Source: Turbatrix aceti
Lineage: Eukaryota > Nematoda > Chromadorea > Rhabditida > Panagrolaimidae
DNA: 64,000 nt
NCBI GenBank assembly: GCA_963969345.1
Contig: OZ017769.1
Location: 7,629,725 to 7,693,724, forward strand
Reading direction: 5' to 3'
Shown: piece after piece, positions 47,401 to 60,520 of the stretch
Numbering within the stretch: the first letter of the stretch is position 1
How the letters are laid out: each line of letters starts with the position of its first letter
Translations under genes and position numbers: made by a program
Notes under the pieces: model-generated
Databases searched by the model: none
Seen by the model: only the letters and a program-made list of their open reading frames with translations
Told to the model about the DNA's origin: nothing

Positions 47401-50400
47401 CACGTGATCGTTCACCAGACGCAGGACCCCCTTTCGGCACTCGCAGCCAGCGTCGAGATCTGGAATGATGCGGAAATCCAGCAGCGTAGCCAGGTAGGCG
47501 TATTTTGTCTGTCCCTTTTTTTTCTTCAGGGTGACCGCAGGAAAATGGGGCCCAAAAAGTAGTTTTCTGCAATTTAGTTGAATTGTCTTTACAATAGTTA
47601 GACACTCGGTTTGACGCGATTTGTGTGCATCCATTACTTCTTTGGCGTTGTTTGTATCTTCTTTTCTCTTTTTTTTCCACCTTTCGATGGAGCAGCACCA
47701 CAGAACGTACGCACGTCTTTTGTGCTTGCTGCACCCGGTTCATCATTGCCTAGCGATTTCTATCTGGGGAAGGAAGGCAAAGGAAAAGTTTTTTTTTTCG
47801 TGATTCGCATATTTGACACTTAGTAGTCGATAATTTTCGCTTGTTCGAAGAGGCCTGCACTAGGCAGGCTGCACAGAGACCGCCAAAGGTGTCTTATCTC
47901 CTGTTTTTTGTTTTTTTTTGTGCTGGCACGTTCAAAAAACGATCAAAAGGTGGTTAGCCGCACCAATGTTTTTTTGTCAAGTGATCTATCGCCCTTGATA
48001 CCTGACGAACTTATTAGCCTAATCGCGCGTCGTATGACACCACCCAGGGGCTTTTTATCGTAAACCGAGTTTTTGAGAGGTCAAAGACAATTGACAAGTG
48101 ACCGATAATTTTGAAACACCCCTTAAGACACTTTTTTTACCCGTGCTTTCTTTGTTGCAGGAATTATCGCTACGCTGTCCTCTCTGTCCGTATCGCAGCA
48201 AACACGGCTGCGATATGAAGGCTCACAGCCGGATGCACACGCTCAAGGCGCCCTTTGAATGCACGTTCTGTTCTTACTCGACGCATCGAATCAACGCGCT
48301 GAAAAGCCACGAAACGCTGCATTTCAAGGCCGCAAGCGTGGCTGGCGGCGACGGCACGCCCCGGTCTTCCGGCGAAAACGCCTCGGCCACACCCGAGACC
48401 AACGAGGCGCCCATCCTGGCCCTGGTTAAGCAGGAATCCGACTCAAACTCGATGCCGGGCCCGAATACGAGTTCCCAGAAGAACGGAGACGTACTGCTGC
48501 TCCCGAAGGAAGTCATCCTCAGCAAGGTCTGGCAGGACGCGCAGGAAAACCACCTTGTTGGGTTCAAGATTTTCCTCGTCGACGGCTCGATTGCCTACCG
48601 CTGCCTGGATTGTCCATATCACGTGCCGTACATCGCGGACCTGGCGAGCCACCGTCGCTACCACCTCGAAAATGGCACTTTCCGGTGCCCCAAGTGCTCG
48701 TTCTCGACAAACGAGCGGGGTGTGCTGCCGGACCACATTGACTCGCACCTCTCGACAGCCGGGCAGGTGCCATCCAGTGGCTGGGAGTGCAGTTCGTGCT
48801 CGTTCCAGTCTCCCTCGTACGGCAAGGTGTGGTGCCACGTCCAGAAGCACAACCGCGCAGCCACCTTTACCTGCGAGACCTGTCAATTCAGCGTTCAATC
48901 GATCCAGAAGTACAACGACCACCGCAAGCTCCACAGCCTGGCCCCGCTCGACGAAGCTGCGGCGAACGCGTTGATCAAGCTCAGGCAGACAACGGCGGAG
49001 GCGACCATCGTTCCTGCGACGAACGTCGTCGTCGTCGCCCCAGCTGTCAAGACCGAGCTCGTTGAAGAACAGCACCAGCCGAAGAGCACCCCCGTTCTTG
49101 TTCTTCCCGCTACGCGCGCCTCGACTGTCACAGCCACAGCCAGCAAGACGCCGGTGTCCACCAGCACGGTAGGAAGTCACACGACAACGGACATCTCTGA
49201 TACAGGCTCCGGACATTCGTCAGACAAGGGCGACGAGCGCGAAGGAAGCGCGACCAACGAGGCGTGCGGCGTCGGTGTAGCCATTGCTCACGACTTCGAG
49301 ATGGACATGGACTGGGGAAATAGTCAGGATGCGACGACTTCTTCGACTGCCACCGGATCGACGACCTCGACGAAGAGCAAGTCGGTTCCTGCGACGACGA
49401 CGACGACGACGACAAACACCCGGGCTCCGGCCAAGGCCAAAGGAGGCAGTCACAAGGCAACTCCCAAAGCTGCGGATTCGCGCGCCGCTGCTCCTGCTAC
49501 TCGGTCCAAAAAGGCCAGCAAGACGCCTACGGCGACCGCAGTTCGACGGTCGGGGACGTCGACCCCGGTGGTCAACCACGGAAAAAAGGCGGATGGATCG
49601 TTGGACTTTAACAACTGGATGCTCATCAATTGGAATCTCCCCCGTGTCCCCGACGTGCTCAAACCCCGACGCAAACGCCGTCGCTCGGGCATCGATGCGG
49701 ATGACGATGACGAGGGCGGAAAGCTGTATGAATGCAAGCAGTGCCCATTCATGGCAGACAAACGCTTCCTCGCCCTGCACGAGCCCATGCACGCCGGCGA
49801 TCGACCGCAAAAGTGTCCCATGTGCTCGTTCAACTGCTTCAACATCGACACGCTCTACGGCCACCTGAATGTTCACTCGCCGGTTCTGACAGAGTCTATG
49901 CTGACGGATATCACGAAAAAGCTGGCTCAGCGCCGCCGCAATGGGGCGCTGAATGAGCGGGAAGAGATTCCGGCGAACGCGACGAACGTCATGGTCTGTA
50001 CGCAGTGCAACTACAAGACGATCTCGCAGGATCGCTTCATCCAGCATCGCGTCGCGCACGTTCAGCTCATGAAGCAGCGACTCATGACGCAGATGAAGCG
50101 CGACGAAATTCAGCGTCGAACTCGCGGTCCACTGCGAAAAAAGGCCGATCGCAAATTGGTATGTTTTTTTCTTTTTTGTGAATTCAAGTTCTATTTATTG
50201 AAAAAATAATCAGGGTTCGTTCACGAAATGTGTGAAACCCGCCCGACCAAATTTTTCGTGTTGAGTCGTGTTTCACCTGCAAAACTGCTTTGTATTATAA
50301 CACCGGAGTGCTCAGCAGCGTGATTGATTGCGGGGTCGGAGACGCATCGTCCCTGCATTCGCTCGATGCTCACTCAAAGGGGTTTGGGGTGTTTTTGATT

Positions 50401-50997
50401 GATTTTTGTACTCTCATTGTCGGGTGAATCGAAACAAGCAGGGTTCATCATCGGTTTAACGCGTGTATGTATGTACCTGTGTTTCAGCACTACTGTACGC
50501 AATGCTCCTTCCGCAGCGACACCGCTGTCGCTCTCATGAATCACCAGGAATTCCATGGAAAAAGCAAGATTTTCAAATGTCAGTTCTGTGACTACTCAGA
50601 CAACCACAAGGAGACCGTCACCTACCACGAGGACACCCACCACATGGATCTTCCTGCGACGAATCAGGCGCTCAACAGCATCGCTGTCAACGGCGTCGTT
50701 GATGAGGTGGGCTTTTTGCCAGGTGAAGACGGTTTTTTATTTTTTTGTGGTTTTTTTCAGGAACTCATCAGCCAGCCCCGGCGCAAGTTCCCCTGCGACC
50801 TGTGTCCCTTCTACTGCCACGAACTCATCGATTACATTGATCACTACGAAGCGCACCACTCGGACCAACCCGGCGTGCCCCAGACCATCAACCAGCTCCG
50901 CATGGGGCTCATGCCGATGCTGAAAAATCCCCGGGGATGCCACATTGTTGTCCAGCACAACGAGACCTACGTTGAATCCGCTCCGGCGCTGCACTGA
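44410..50997 (+). CDS. C2H2 protein with 18 zinc fingers, REST/SPR-4-like architecture
   Basis: Nine exons join in phase for 1,403 residues: 44410-45099, 45148-45354, 45440-45606, 45664-45859, 46924-47081, 47154-47493, 48161-50158, 50488-50706 and 50761-50997. The first exon encodes a Gln/Thr/Ser/Ala-rich region with a basic patch (RAKRKRKAP) and an acidic patch (DSEEDDDEE). Eighteen fingers follow in clusters, from CPRCPARFESRVGLTNH to CDLCPFYCHELIDYIDH, most with aromatic residues after the second Cys and few TGEKP linkers. A 330-residue Thr/Ser-rich linker splits them after finger 12. Scattered unlinked fingers resemble REST and C. elegans SPR-3/SPR-4; SPR-4 is recalled to have 18. A repressor role is inference. 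Introns 4 and 6 are 1.06 and 0.67 kb. Confidence 0.9.
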
Positions 50998-51907
50998 ATC
51001 TCCACCTGTTTTATTTCGTCTCGTGTCTTTGATTCCACACACACTCAAACCGGTACATCTACTTTCACACACGCGATGGCACCTTTTGAGGTCTTCGTCA
51101 AATATTACTTACTGCCTGTTGTATTTCAACTCTCCTGGCCGCCTTCAACTTTCTACTGCCCCCGATTGCTTGTCATCCTGAACACCGTTCGCTTACGCGA
51201 TTGATTGCGCAACTGATTTTGGTTATTGCGGTTTTCATCAGCTGGCAGCGTCGGTCAGCTGATCGCTGATCGATCGCCAGGTCAGCCTACGCGATGCCCC
51301 TTGCCTTTCCCCTCCTGAAAATCATGACTTTCACCCATCACAACTTTCGAGATGTTCCACTGCGAGTCCAACTGAGACGCGTCTTTCAGCGACAGCTTCT
51401 TACTTTTTCAAATTCCCTTTTTTACACCAGACGAAATCCGCGCAGCGCGCACAGATTCAAATTCCCTATATAGGCTCTTTTGCATCTGTTACGATTACGG
51501 ATTGTTCAAAGAAGTCAAATAAATGATAAGTTCTTTTATTTACCCGGGCTCACCTGGTCGGGGCGATTCGGGCAGCTTCTGTGAATTACACCTTCTTTTG
51601 TTTTCCGCGAACGAACAGGTTTTTGATCACGATGTTGAACGAACGCGGTTGAGTTAATTAGTGGAAAACTCAAGTATTTTTCTGGGTAAGAAGAAGACTT
51701 ATCAGATCCTTCAAGGTTGCGTTGCCGCGAGAGGCGTTTGTGACGGACGCCCTGCTGTTTTTTTCCCGTGTCGTCGTTGTCATCGTTGCGCTATGCAATC
51801 AGTCGCAGGCAGGTGGGAAGAGGAGCAGCCAGCGCAGTCTTCCTTTTCGGAGCAGATTGTGCTGACGGCTTCCCGACGCCGCTCATTGCATCACGGCAAT
51901 CACGACG
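50998..51907. other. Spacer between the 18-finger and transporter genes
   Basis: It holds the 3' UTR of the finger gene and the promoter of the transporter. Overlapping GATCGATC and CAGCTGATCGCTGATCG words occur near 51250-51280. No gene was found. Confidence 0.4.
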
Positions 51908-54376
51908 ATGTCGACGACACCTTCCCGGCTCACGCACCGCTTCCGCTTTGTCATCCTCGCGCTGGCGACGGCATGCCTATCTCTGCTGTATGCGAACGTC
52001 CTGGCCTTCAAGTACGCTACCATCTGCATGACTGCCAACGTCACGGCCAATGTTCCGTTTTCTGTCAGGATCAATCCATGTGAGTCGGTCGTTGACCGGG
52101 GAAGATTGGGATCAGGGAGGGGGGGACACTCGATTTTTTGTTCGTGAACGAATTTGAACGTTTCGTTTCGCAAGTTTTGTTCACAGGGACAAACGATCAT
52201 GAACAACGTTTTCTGTGTTCGCGAACAAACACGAACATTTTCTTTTTATTATTTGGGTCAAATTTTGTTTATTCAGACAAAAATACGTTTTTGTAACAGT
52301 TTTCCTGCACCTTTTCATAGCTAAAGTTGAGCAACATTTTTTTTGACGTTTTTGATCAAATAACTGCGTTTTTGAATTCATTTTTCTAAAAATACCCAAA
52401 ATTTGTGTCCTATTTTGTTCGTTTTATCTGTTGGAAAAATTTAGAAAAGTTCGTGAACGAACGTAAACAACGTAATTTACAAAAATTTTGTTCATGAATG
52501 AACATAAACAGTAAATTTTGAATTTGTTAGTAAACGAACAAAATCGAGCACTAACATTCATCCATTCTTGATTGAGATTGACTGCGCGCGTGCACCTTTC
52601 AGTGGAGTTCGAGCTGTTTGGGATGAACACCGTCACCGTGGCGCTGAACGGCACGGCTAAGGCCCTCCTGGCGTCTCTCCTGGCAGAACACGTCCAAAAA
52701 GGCGAGGTCGCGCTGGATTTCTTGAACGACGTGCCAACCACTTCGCTGGCGGACATCCAGCCGGAGGACTTCGAAGCACTGGAACTCCACCGCGAGCAGT
52801 ACACCGTGACCGGGATCGCCAGATTGCTCATCCGACCTCCAGACTACGTCTACACGTCGTTCGAGCGCTCAGCGTTGTTTTCTTCCGTCGCGGTAGGGGC
52901 TCTGGTTGCTGCCAATCCGGTCGCGCACGTTATCACGACGTACGGTGCTCACCGGTGCTTCACTGCCATCGGCGTGTTATCCGCCGCCGTTACGGCCATT
53001 TTCCCGCTTCTGGCTTCCCTGGGCTTCCACTGCCTGGTGGTCGGCCGACTCATCCAGGGCATCGCCTTCGCAGCCGCCTTCCCCATCGTCGGCATAGTCA
53101 CGGCTAAATGGGCTTCGCTCGGCGAGAACGGCATCTTCAACGGCGCTCTTACTTCTTTTATCCAACTCGCGCCCGTCGTAGCCGGTCCAGTGACGGGTTT
53201 TTCCTGCGCGTCGCATCACTGGTCGTGGACCTTCTACATCCATGGCATTCTAACGGTGATTATGTTTATCTGCTGGTTCAAGTGCTACCGCGACGAGCCT
53301 AGCAGCCACGTGAGGGTCACGCAGATGGAAGCGGCTCTTATTTGCGACGGAAAGGCGCTCAGCGCTCCTGGAAATGATAAGGTTTGTATTTTGAACTGTA
53401 CTGCAAAAAAAACCAATACCGGACCCGAAACCTGAAAATATGGGTTTCCCGGCACGAAAACCCGAAAATTGGGGTAAAAAACCCAAAAAACGTTTTTTTG
53501 GTCTGGAAACTCAAAACTTATGCTTAAGTTAAAATTATTCGACTTTTTAAACAAACTTTTGTACCTTTTCGATTTTTTCATAAAAATACGTCATTTTGGT
53601 AAAAAACAGATTTTTTTCCTGTTGAAAACCCCAACTTTCGGGTCTTCGCCCGAAAACCCGTTTGGGTCAGATTTTTGGGCGAATCACTGATTTTTAACAC
53701 TTTCCCAGTAAACAATGCGTTTTTTCAGCCCCCGCTTTGCGAAATCTACTCAACGCCGGCGGTTTGGGCCGTATGGATCGCTGCAGTGGCCAACATGCTG
53801 TCCGTCCAGCTGGTGACCATCTTCGGCGCGCTCTACATGTCCGAAGTCCTGCATCTCCCCGTTTTGGCGGTCGGCGTTCTGTCCGCTCTTCCGACTCTCA
53901 TCCAGTTCTTTGTAAAACTCAGCGCCGGTCACTTCAGCGATCGCATCGACGCCGAAGAGACGACTAAAGTGAAGCTGTTCAACTCGGTCGCTTTCCTGGG
54001 CATGGCGATCTTCTTCTTCGCCACCCCTCGGACTGCAGCAATTTTTGCCTCACCGGTGCCATCGGTCGCGGCCCTCGTCGCTGCCGCCAGCGTGCTCGGC
54101 TTCAACGTCGGTGGATTTTTCAAGAGCGCGACCCTCATCGGTCAGCGTTTTGCTCCGCTGGTCAATAGCAACGTTCAGACGGCCATGTCGGGTGCCATTC
54201 TGGTTCTGCCGCCCATCGTCTTCGGCCTCACCCCAAACAAGTCTCTCGACGACTGGCACCACGTCTTTGACCTCGCTGCCGTCACGCTTCTCGTCGGGAA
54301 TGCCATTTTTGTCTGGCTGGGCTCCGGGGTGCCGGCAGCCTTTGTTACCCGGTCACGGCACACCTCCTTGGCTTGA
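51908..54376 (+). CDS. Major facilitator transporter, SLC17-like
   Basis: Exons 51908-52079, 52603-53381 and 53729-54376 join in phase for 532 residues. The first hydrophobic segment (VILALATACLSLLYANVLAF) is followed by a long extracellular loop with several Asn-X-Ser/Thr sites, as in SLC17 anion transporters and their nematode relatives. FERSALFSSVAVGALVAANPVA, then LVVGRLIQGIAFAAAFPI, corresponds to the family's TM2-TM4 with the conserved Arg and Gln-Gly. Exon 3 carries the C-terminal six-helix half, including SAGHFSDRID between helices 8 and 9. Substrate cannot be told; phosphate, glutamate and sialic acid carriers share this fold. Intron 1 contains a GAAC-rich element and intron 2 a CCCGAAA repeat. 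Confidence 0.88.
52135..52560 (+). repeat. Dispersed GAACGAACACGAAC-rich element, copy 3
   Basis: It fills most of intron 1 of the transporter gene, from GTTCGTGAACGAATTTGAACG through CGCGAACAAACACGAAC and TTTTGTTCGTTTTATCTG to a right end reading ACATTCATCCATTC. The parts are in the same order as in the copy at 9270-9715. Confidence 0.75.
53410..53700 (+). repeat. CCCGAAA/TTTCGGG dispersed repeat, longest copy
   Basis: Intron 2 of the transporter has many CCCGAAA and GGGTTT words (GGACCCGAAACCTG, GGCACGAAAACCCGAAAATTGG, TTTCGGGTCTTCGCCCG), then the piece TGATTTTTAACAC close to the acceptor, as in the V-ATPase intron. Confidence 0.55.
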
Positions 54377-54379
54377 CTG

Positions 54380-57300
54380 CCGGAATCGGGAATGGGAATG
54401 CCCTCGGCTTAGTTTTTTTTGCCTGCATGGGAATCAACGCAACTAATATTCTGTTTGTCTGTCTTGACGCGAATAATAAAGAAAACGCGGTACAAAAAAA
54501 ACCCACCCGTGCTTTCCGATGAAAGTCAAAGTTTCGCATGCATCACACCTGGAAAAGAGATCAAAAATGAACAAATACTTATTAAAATACATATATTTCG
54601 ATAATGAAGCTGCTTTTCGTACTAATTTGTTAGTCGCCGGTTGACTGCCTGTCAGATGCTGTTCTGTTCTGTTCTGTGTCCGTTTGACGTACTTTTGTGC
54701 CCGGTAGGCGGGTCTTATGGTCTCATCAACGCCCGCTTTTTCTTCTTCTCCGCCGCTGCAAAAAGCAAGGGCTTACAAATGCCAGCTCTTGCGAAGTATC
54801 GCAGCTGAGGAAATCTGGCTGCATTATTTTTTTTGAATACAAATTTGATCCTGGAGTGAAGTTTTCGTTTTTTTGCTTGCATTCTTGATGGGGCTGTCGC
54901 CTATTTTTTGTTGCTTGACGTCAGTCAATGTCTTTTTGACACGGACTTCCCGTGCGCTGTGTTTGTTCCCTGTTTTTGTACTCCTCAGGATCTGCCGTTG
55001 AGGAGGTGGCGGCACACGCGGACTCGCGTAAACCACCCTGGGGCTATAAATTTGATATTTTACTGTGCCGAAGTTTTTTACATTGAAAATTCTTGCCCTA
55101 AATCGTTGTTTGAGTGTTTGTTGCAACGAAATCTTCTCTTCATCTGGCGTTCATTCTTTTATCAGATGATTCGGATGATTTTGGCTTAAACGACTGGACT
55201 TCTATTTTGGCGCCCATTTTGTAGGGATAGTCTAAAAAGGTCTGCACTTTTACCGCGAATATTGTCACAACAACTTTTCGTCAAACAAGCTTCGTTGTTT
55301 TGTTCATACAGTCCAGACCAGACTTTCACGGCGATTAAAGATCGTCTTTGCGTATTTGAGTCTTTGGGGCCGACGACGTCTATCCAGAGCAGAGTAGTAT
55401 GTAATTTGAACTTGTTTTCTTGTTTTTGTATCGGCATCTTCTCTTCTTTTACCCTCCAGTCTGGTCTAGTCAATACAAAAACTTTAGCCTGGGCGTAACT
55501 CCGTAACTCCCACTCACTTTCCAGCACACAAAAGTCCACCAAAATGAATGAATTAATTTTCCGAGTACGAAACAACCTGCGAACTCACCAATTTTTATAT
55601 ATTTTTTTGCAATGATAATCAATTAATGCAGTCCAGTGAATTGCGATGATGTCTGTCTGTGGGAGGCATTTTTATTACCGCGTGGAGGGAGGATGGATGC
55701 TTTATTCGCGGCACCGATGCCAGCGGGACCAGCAGATTAACGTCGCCCGGCTCGGCTCCCGCTTTCATGTCAGGCAGTGTAATGACAGTGACTCTTCAAA
55801 TCTATTTGCCACCGCCACCGCCACCGTCACCGCTGCCAAAGGCTTGGTTTGTGCGTGTCTTTGTCATGACTTATCAGACAGCGAGGATTTGAATCTTTTC
55901 CCGCGCTAGTCAGACGGCATCCGGTCTATTTGCCGACAGCAGAACATTCTTCATTCTTCATCATTGCTAAATATGTGTGTGAAACATAAAAAAAATTATT
56001 TAATTTCACAGGTGGATGCGTGCTTCGGCGGAAAAAGAACATCTTTGTGGCTGCTCACTCGGTTCAAGAGTCCGCTTTTATGTATTACGAGATTTTTTTG
56101 GTCGAAAGTGTTCGTCTTGCACTTCTGAAGGTGCTAATCCGGGGAGATGTGCATATATATTTGAACAGTATACTTTCCTTTGTTCTGGTTTGTGCGGACC
56201 TTTGCGCGGCATTCTATTTAAAAATTGATAGGTCACTTAATCTTTACCTGTGAATCTGTCTTTTTTTGTTGTTGTTGTTTTAGATGGTTTTCGGTCTTTT
56301 TTGGAAGCTGGATTTTTAAATTTGGATGTTTTTTGATTTTCTTTAACAAAAAAATTTTCTTTGTCGATTCGATTTAATTTATGCGTTGTTTACGGTGTTG
56401 TTTTTGACGTCAAATATTTCCTATACAGATTTTCTGAGCCCCTACGGTCAAGTACAACGTGACGCATTCCTCCTGCCCCGAGTCCCTAAATTGGAGATTA
56501 CAAAGTACGAATTTCCAAACCGGACAGCTTTTGACTAATTACTTGTTTTCTTTTTTTTCTAAAGCCGATTCTGTTTCCTCTGAATTAAATATTTTGTCCT
56601 CTGAATGACCTCTCTGAGGTGTACTCGACGTGAGCATGTTTTATTCAATGGGCCAAAACCGTCCTGTTCTGTTTTGCGTGACGGAGTTCCGTGAAACAAT
56701 TTTGAAAAAAAGAAAGAAGCACGCCAGAGTGCAAAGGAGCGTCTGAAGGTGCCCCGTCGTCCTAAATTGGTGCTTTTAGCTTCTATTTTTCCTAGCTTTA
56801 GTTTAAAAATAAGTTAGCGTCGTCGTGCAATTACACGCGAAAAGTTAAAAAGTTAAAAGTGACTAAAACAGGGGTAGGGGCTGTCCGAAGTCTCCGCGGG
56901 CCATCACTTGCCATTCGGCCGCTACGTACGGCCCGGATGGGAGCAAATAAATAAAAGAAAGAATGTTTTTGCAAAAACATTAACAAATTTAGTAGCTGGA
57001 CACAAAAAGTCGTCGGGTAGCGAAACGGCGGCGTCTTCTCACTTTTCAGTGACACCCAGAAGAGGGAGGTACTCCGATACATCGCTTCGCAAGGGGGACA
57101 CGATTACGGCAGTTGGCGACTCATTGCGCATGCAAATTGCAGTGGACTTTTAGTTATCACACACGCAAGCGGCGGCCGAGAGAGAGACTGGCCACCGGGA
57201 TAAGGGAGAGGGGGAGAGGGACGACTTCTGGCTCGGTGGTGGCATCGCTGCTCTCGGCTCTGCGGTGCGTCAGGGCGTATCCCAGCTTTTCTGGCACTAA

Positions 57301-58670
57301 TGCGAATTGTAAATTGTAAATAGTTATTGTTTGCTCTTTTCATGACCACCTGAAAAAAATTTTTAAATTTGAATTTTTTTAAATGAGTTTCCAAATATCC
57401 GGCTCAGGTATTTTTCCGCCGTAACCCAACATTTACAGTAACCCTGCCTATGTTAAATATTTTTTGTTGTGTAAATGTTTATTTTTGTTTATCCCGACTG
57501 CAAAAAATACATAGTTGCATAATTCAATGGTGTGTGGAATTTTATTCTTTGATGCGCTGTTTTTTTCCTCCGATCTGTCTGTGCCCTAGAAAGATGCCGA
57601 AAAATTGTTTGGCATCCAGTTCATAATTTAAACTGATCTACGTTACCAACCCCCTCCTCCCCCGGATGACTCAGTGCAACTTTTTAATGGACAACTTTTT
57701 TTTGCTGCACCCCAGCTCCAGAAAAAGCCCTGCAGCTGGCTGGCCGGCGACAATTAAGCCCGGCAATCGGCAACTTGACTAAGTGACTTCCGGAAACCGG
57801 AACGAGGGGACCAGTGTTGCAGGGAAGGGAGGGGGGATATGTGTCCTCTTACCCGCGGGGCAGCTGAGACGGGTCGTCGTGCAATTCGAAGCCGACCAAA
57901 ACGGCGGCTCTTCTGCCTGGTTGTATTGGTGTTGGTCGGGGCAACTTTGATGACGACAAGCTGCGCTGGACGCACTTTGCCGCTGTTGTCCCTCCCCTGC
58001 GTGAATCAATGCCGGAGGACGACATTCCAGCCGGTAACGTCCCCCCTCCGGCCTTTTTGGGAATGTTGAATGTCGCGCAATTAGCTTCGTTAAGACGACG
58101 AGCATCATCCGTGCTCGCGACGTCACGCACGTCACCGGGACCAGGCTTAGGGGGTTTCCTCGGTGGCCAAGCCACGTCGATCTGCGAAACGTTCGTCGAA
58201 ACAAACTCGATGCGGAGAAAAGTTTGGCGTCTGCTCATTATTTTTTAATCGGTTTGTAGAAAACGAACTGTGCCACCAAAAATTTTTTTCACGGGCTCAG
58301 GGAAGGCTTTTTTGGGAAATCCAAGTGTTCCATTTTTTTTGCCTCGCCGAACCCCCTACGAAGGGTCGAAGAACGTATGTATCTAATCAGAAGCGCATTG
58401 TGAAGATGCCTAAAAAAAGATTCAGTCAGTCTCTATTTAAACCAAAATTTGTATTGCGTGTCCCTGGGTATTTATGTACGCGTTCGCGTGATTCGAATGA
58501 ATTTTTTGTTAAAAGCGGCATCCGTCGCCCTTCCAAACTCCGAGGGGCAATTACCGAGCATGACTAAAAAGGCCAATTCAGAGGGTTACCACAGATCGGG
58601 GGTGACGACGACGACGATTCTCTTCCTCGCTTCGAGCGGCTGCTGCTAGCTAGCTGATTTGGAGCGTCCC
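54380..58670. other. Long spacer (4.3 kb) without a supported gene
   Basis: Apart from the transporter 3' UTR, with AATAAA near 54473, I found no exon. Open frames are short and alternate strands. There is a (CCGCCA)n tract at 55807-55830 and a G-rich block at 57190-57250. A 129-codon minus-strand frame at 57849-58238 is Pro/Gly/Arg-rich with no splice support. Regulatory sequence or a non-coding gene cannot be excluded. Confidence 0.4.
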
Positions 58671-58675
58671 CGACC

Positions 58676-60205
58676 ATGTTCTACGCGTGCCTGTCTATCA
58701 TGATCCTCTTCGCCATAATGTGCTTCTGCGTGACCATTGCCATCATCGATCTCGAGACGTACAATTTTGGGCTCTACATCGTGCTGCTCTGCATCGTCGG
58801 TAGGCTTTGGTTTAGGGTTTACAAAATTTGGCATCAGAATGATCGATTTATTTGTTTTTCAGGAACCATGCTCGCGTGCGCGCTCTGCATAGCGAATCCC
58901 AACGCGTGTGCGAATCCGGTGTGGTACACCAAATTCTGCGTCATGCTGCAAGTAAGTTGAGCAGTCGACGACGTGTTTCGCTCGCTCTTCGACCGCTAAT
59001 CAACCCCGGATGACACCTGTCAGCAGCCAAAGTCTTCTACGAACACTTTCAGGAAATGTACCCTGTGTCAGACGGAACGTCAAGCCCCAAGATGAACGGC
59101 CTGCGGAGTCGAATGCTCGCAATGCAGCAGGCGCAGAGCGTCGGCGGTACTTCGCAGGGCGAGGGAACCACCGACGGCAGGGCTCCGGTCCGGGCGGAAT
59201 CAAGGGCGACGGTCGCGATGCTCGCGCCCGCGGTCCATATCATGCATCAGGTGTGGAAGGGCATGGCCTGGGTCGCGGATGGCATCGACGAAGAAGAGCC
59301 TACGCAGTCGTACAACGTCGAACAGGGCCTGTCGACTTCGGACTCGAAATCCGAGGACTTTGCCCTCAAGAGACTCTCCACCATCGCAGAATCATCGTGC
59401 AGCATCGTGCCCGAACGCGTGAGTTCCCATGATGTGAGAGATTTTATAAAATCAAAGTTCCAACCAAAAACCACCTTCGTTTCGTGCATGGGAATTTTTT
59501 AAAAATCCGGTCGCGTGCATGCATGAGACCTGCAAAAATAGAAAACCCCAGATTGCGGAAGTCAAACGATACAAAAAAGTCTCATTAAGACGTGTTTGAT
59601 AGCCCGTGCGTGACAGAAGTCTTTTACTTAGTTAGAGTCGTTGAACTTAATAATGAATAGAGTCCAATGAGTGCTGCTAGTTGGCACGATGCATCACTGC
59701 ACGCGCTGCGCTGTGCCGCGTCCGAATTCCGACATCAGAGATCGCAGTGGCTAACGAAACTAATTTTGGCTTAGGTATATTCGGTTATTGAACTTTTTCG
59801 CAGAGCAAACTAAATACGATCGTTGTTTCTGTCACGTGCTCTAATTTTTCTAAACAATTTTTTATCCGTTCGAAAAACCGATTCAACCCGAACCCGATAA
59901 TGTTTGGGTTTTCAACATGTATGCGTTTTTGGCAAAATGACATATGTAATTTTGCCAAAAAAAACATGAAAAGGTACAAAATTACGTTTAAAAAGACGAT
60001 TTATTCGTTTCGGCAGAAATTTGAAGTTTTTGGACACAAAAAACTGCGGGTTTTTTTTGAATCGGATATCCAAATTTTTGGATTTTCGGGTCGGGTATAC
60101 AAATGTTCCGGTTTTTTGCAGCTCTGGTCACGATCGTAACCCACGCGTTCTTTGCAGGACGAAATCAGCAGCGAGTTCACATCGAGCCACGACGTCATGG
60201 TGTAA
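58676..60205 (+). CDS. Small two-pass membrane protein of unknown function
   Basis: I do not recognise it. Exons 58676-58799, 58863-58951, 59053-59418 and 60158-60205 join in phase for 208 residues. Two hydrophobic segments lie near the N terminus: MFYACLSIMILFAIMCFCVT and, across the first splice site, YIVLLCIVGTMLACALCI. About 135 polar, Ser/Glu/Ala-rich residues follow, with a short amphipathic patch (HIMHQVWKGMAWVADGI). The protein ends SSHDVMV, whose last four residues could fit a PDZ ligand (class II-like, hydrophobic at -2). A hairpin topology with a long cytosolic tail is likely. Intron 3 (739 bp) contains a CCCGAAA-type repeat. AATAAA lies at about 60354. Confidence 0.72.
59870..60130 (+). 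repeat. CCCGAAA/TTTCGGG dispersed repeat fragment
   Basis: Intron 3 of the small membrane protein gene has CGAAAAACCGATTCAACCCGAACCCG, TTTGGGTTTTC and TTTTCGGGTCGGGTATAC. It is the most diverged of the four intronic copies in this window. Confidence 0.45.
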
Positions 60206-60520
60206 TTTTTCACCTGTGCTTCTTTTTTTCTCCACTGCCCTTGGCCTTGGTGCTTCCGACTTACTCAAATTCAAATTCGCTCGATTCCAACTCTCGGTGC
60301 CACCGATTGTTCAGAGTTCACGGGTTGTAACTGCCTTTCTTTGCAGTCGATAAATAAATCATTCAATCAATCAATAATTATCAAAAAAACAGGCAGTTTT
60401 ATGTACACGAACAAACAAACAGGCAAACATTAGTAAAATGGAAATGGAAATCGAAATCAAAATCGGAGGCGAAACTCACGGAAAATACACATATCGAGGA
60501 TCTGAGATTGAGTAAAGGCA

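Noticed and set aside
48443..50059. Long antisense frames across the large exon of the 18-finger gene
   Set aside because: They are produced by the GC-rich third positions of the finger gene; none shows a motif.
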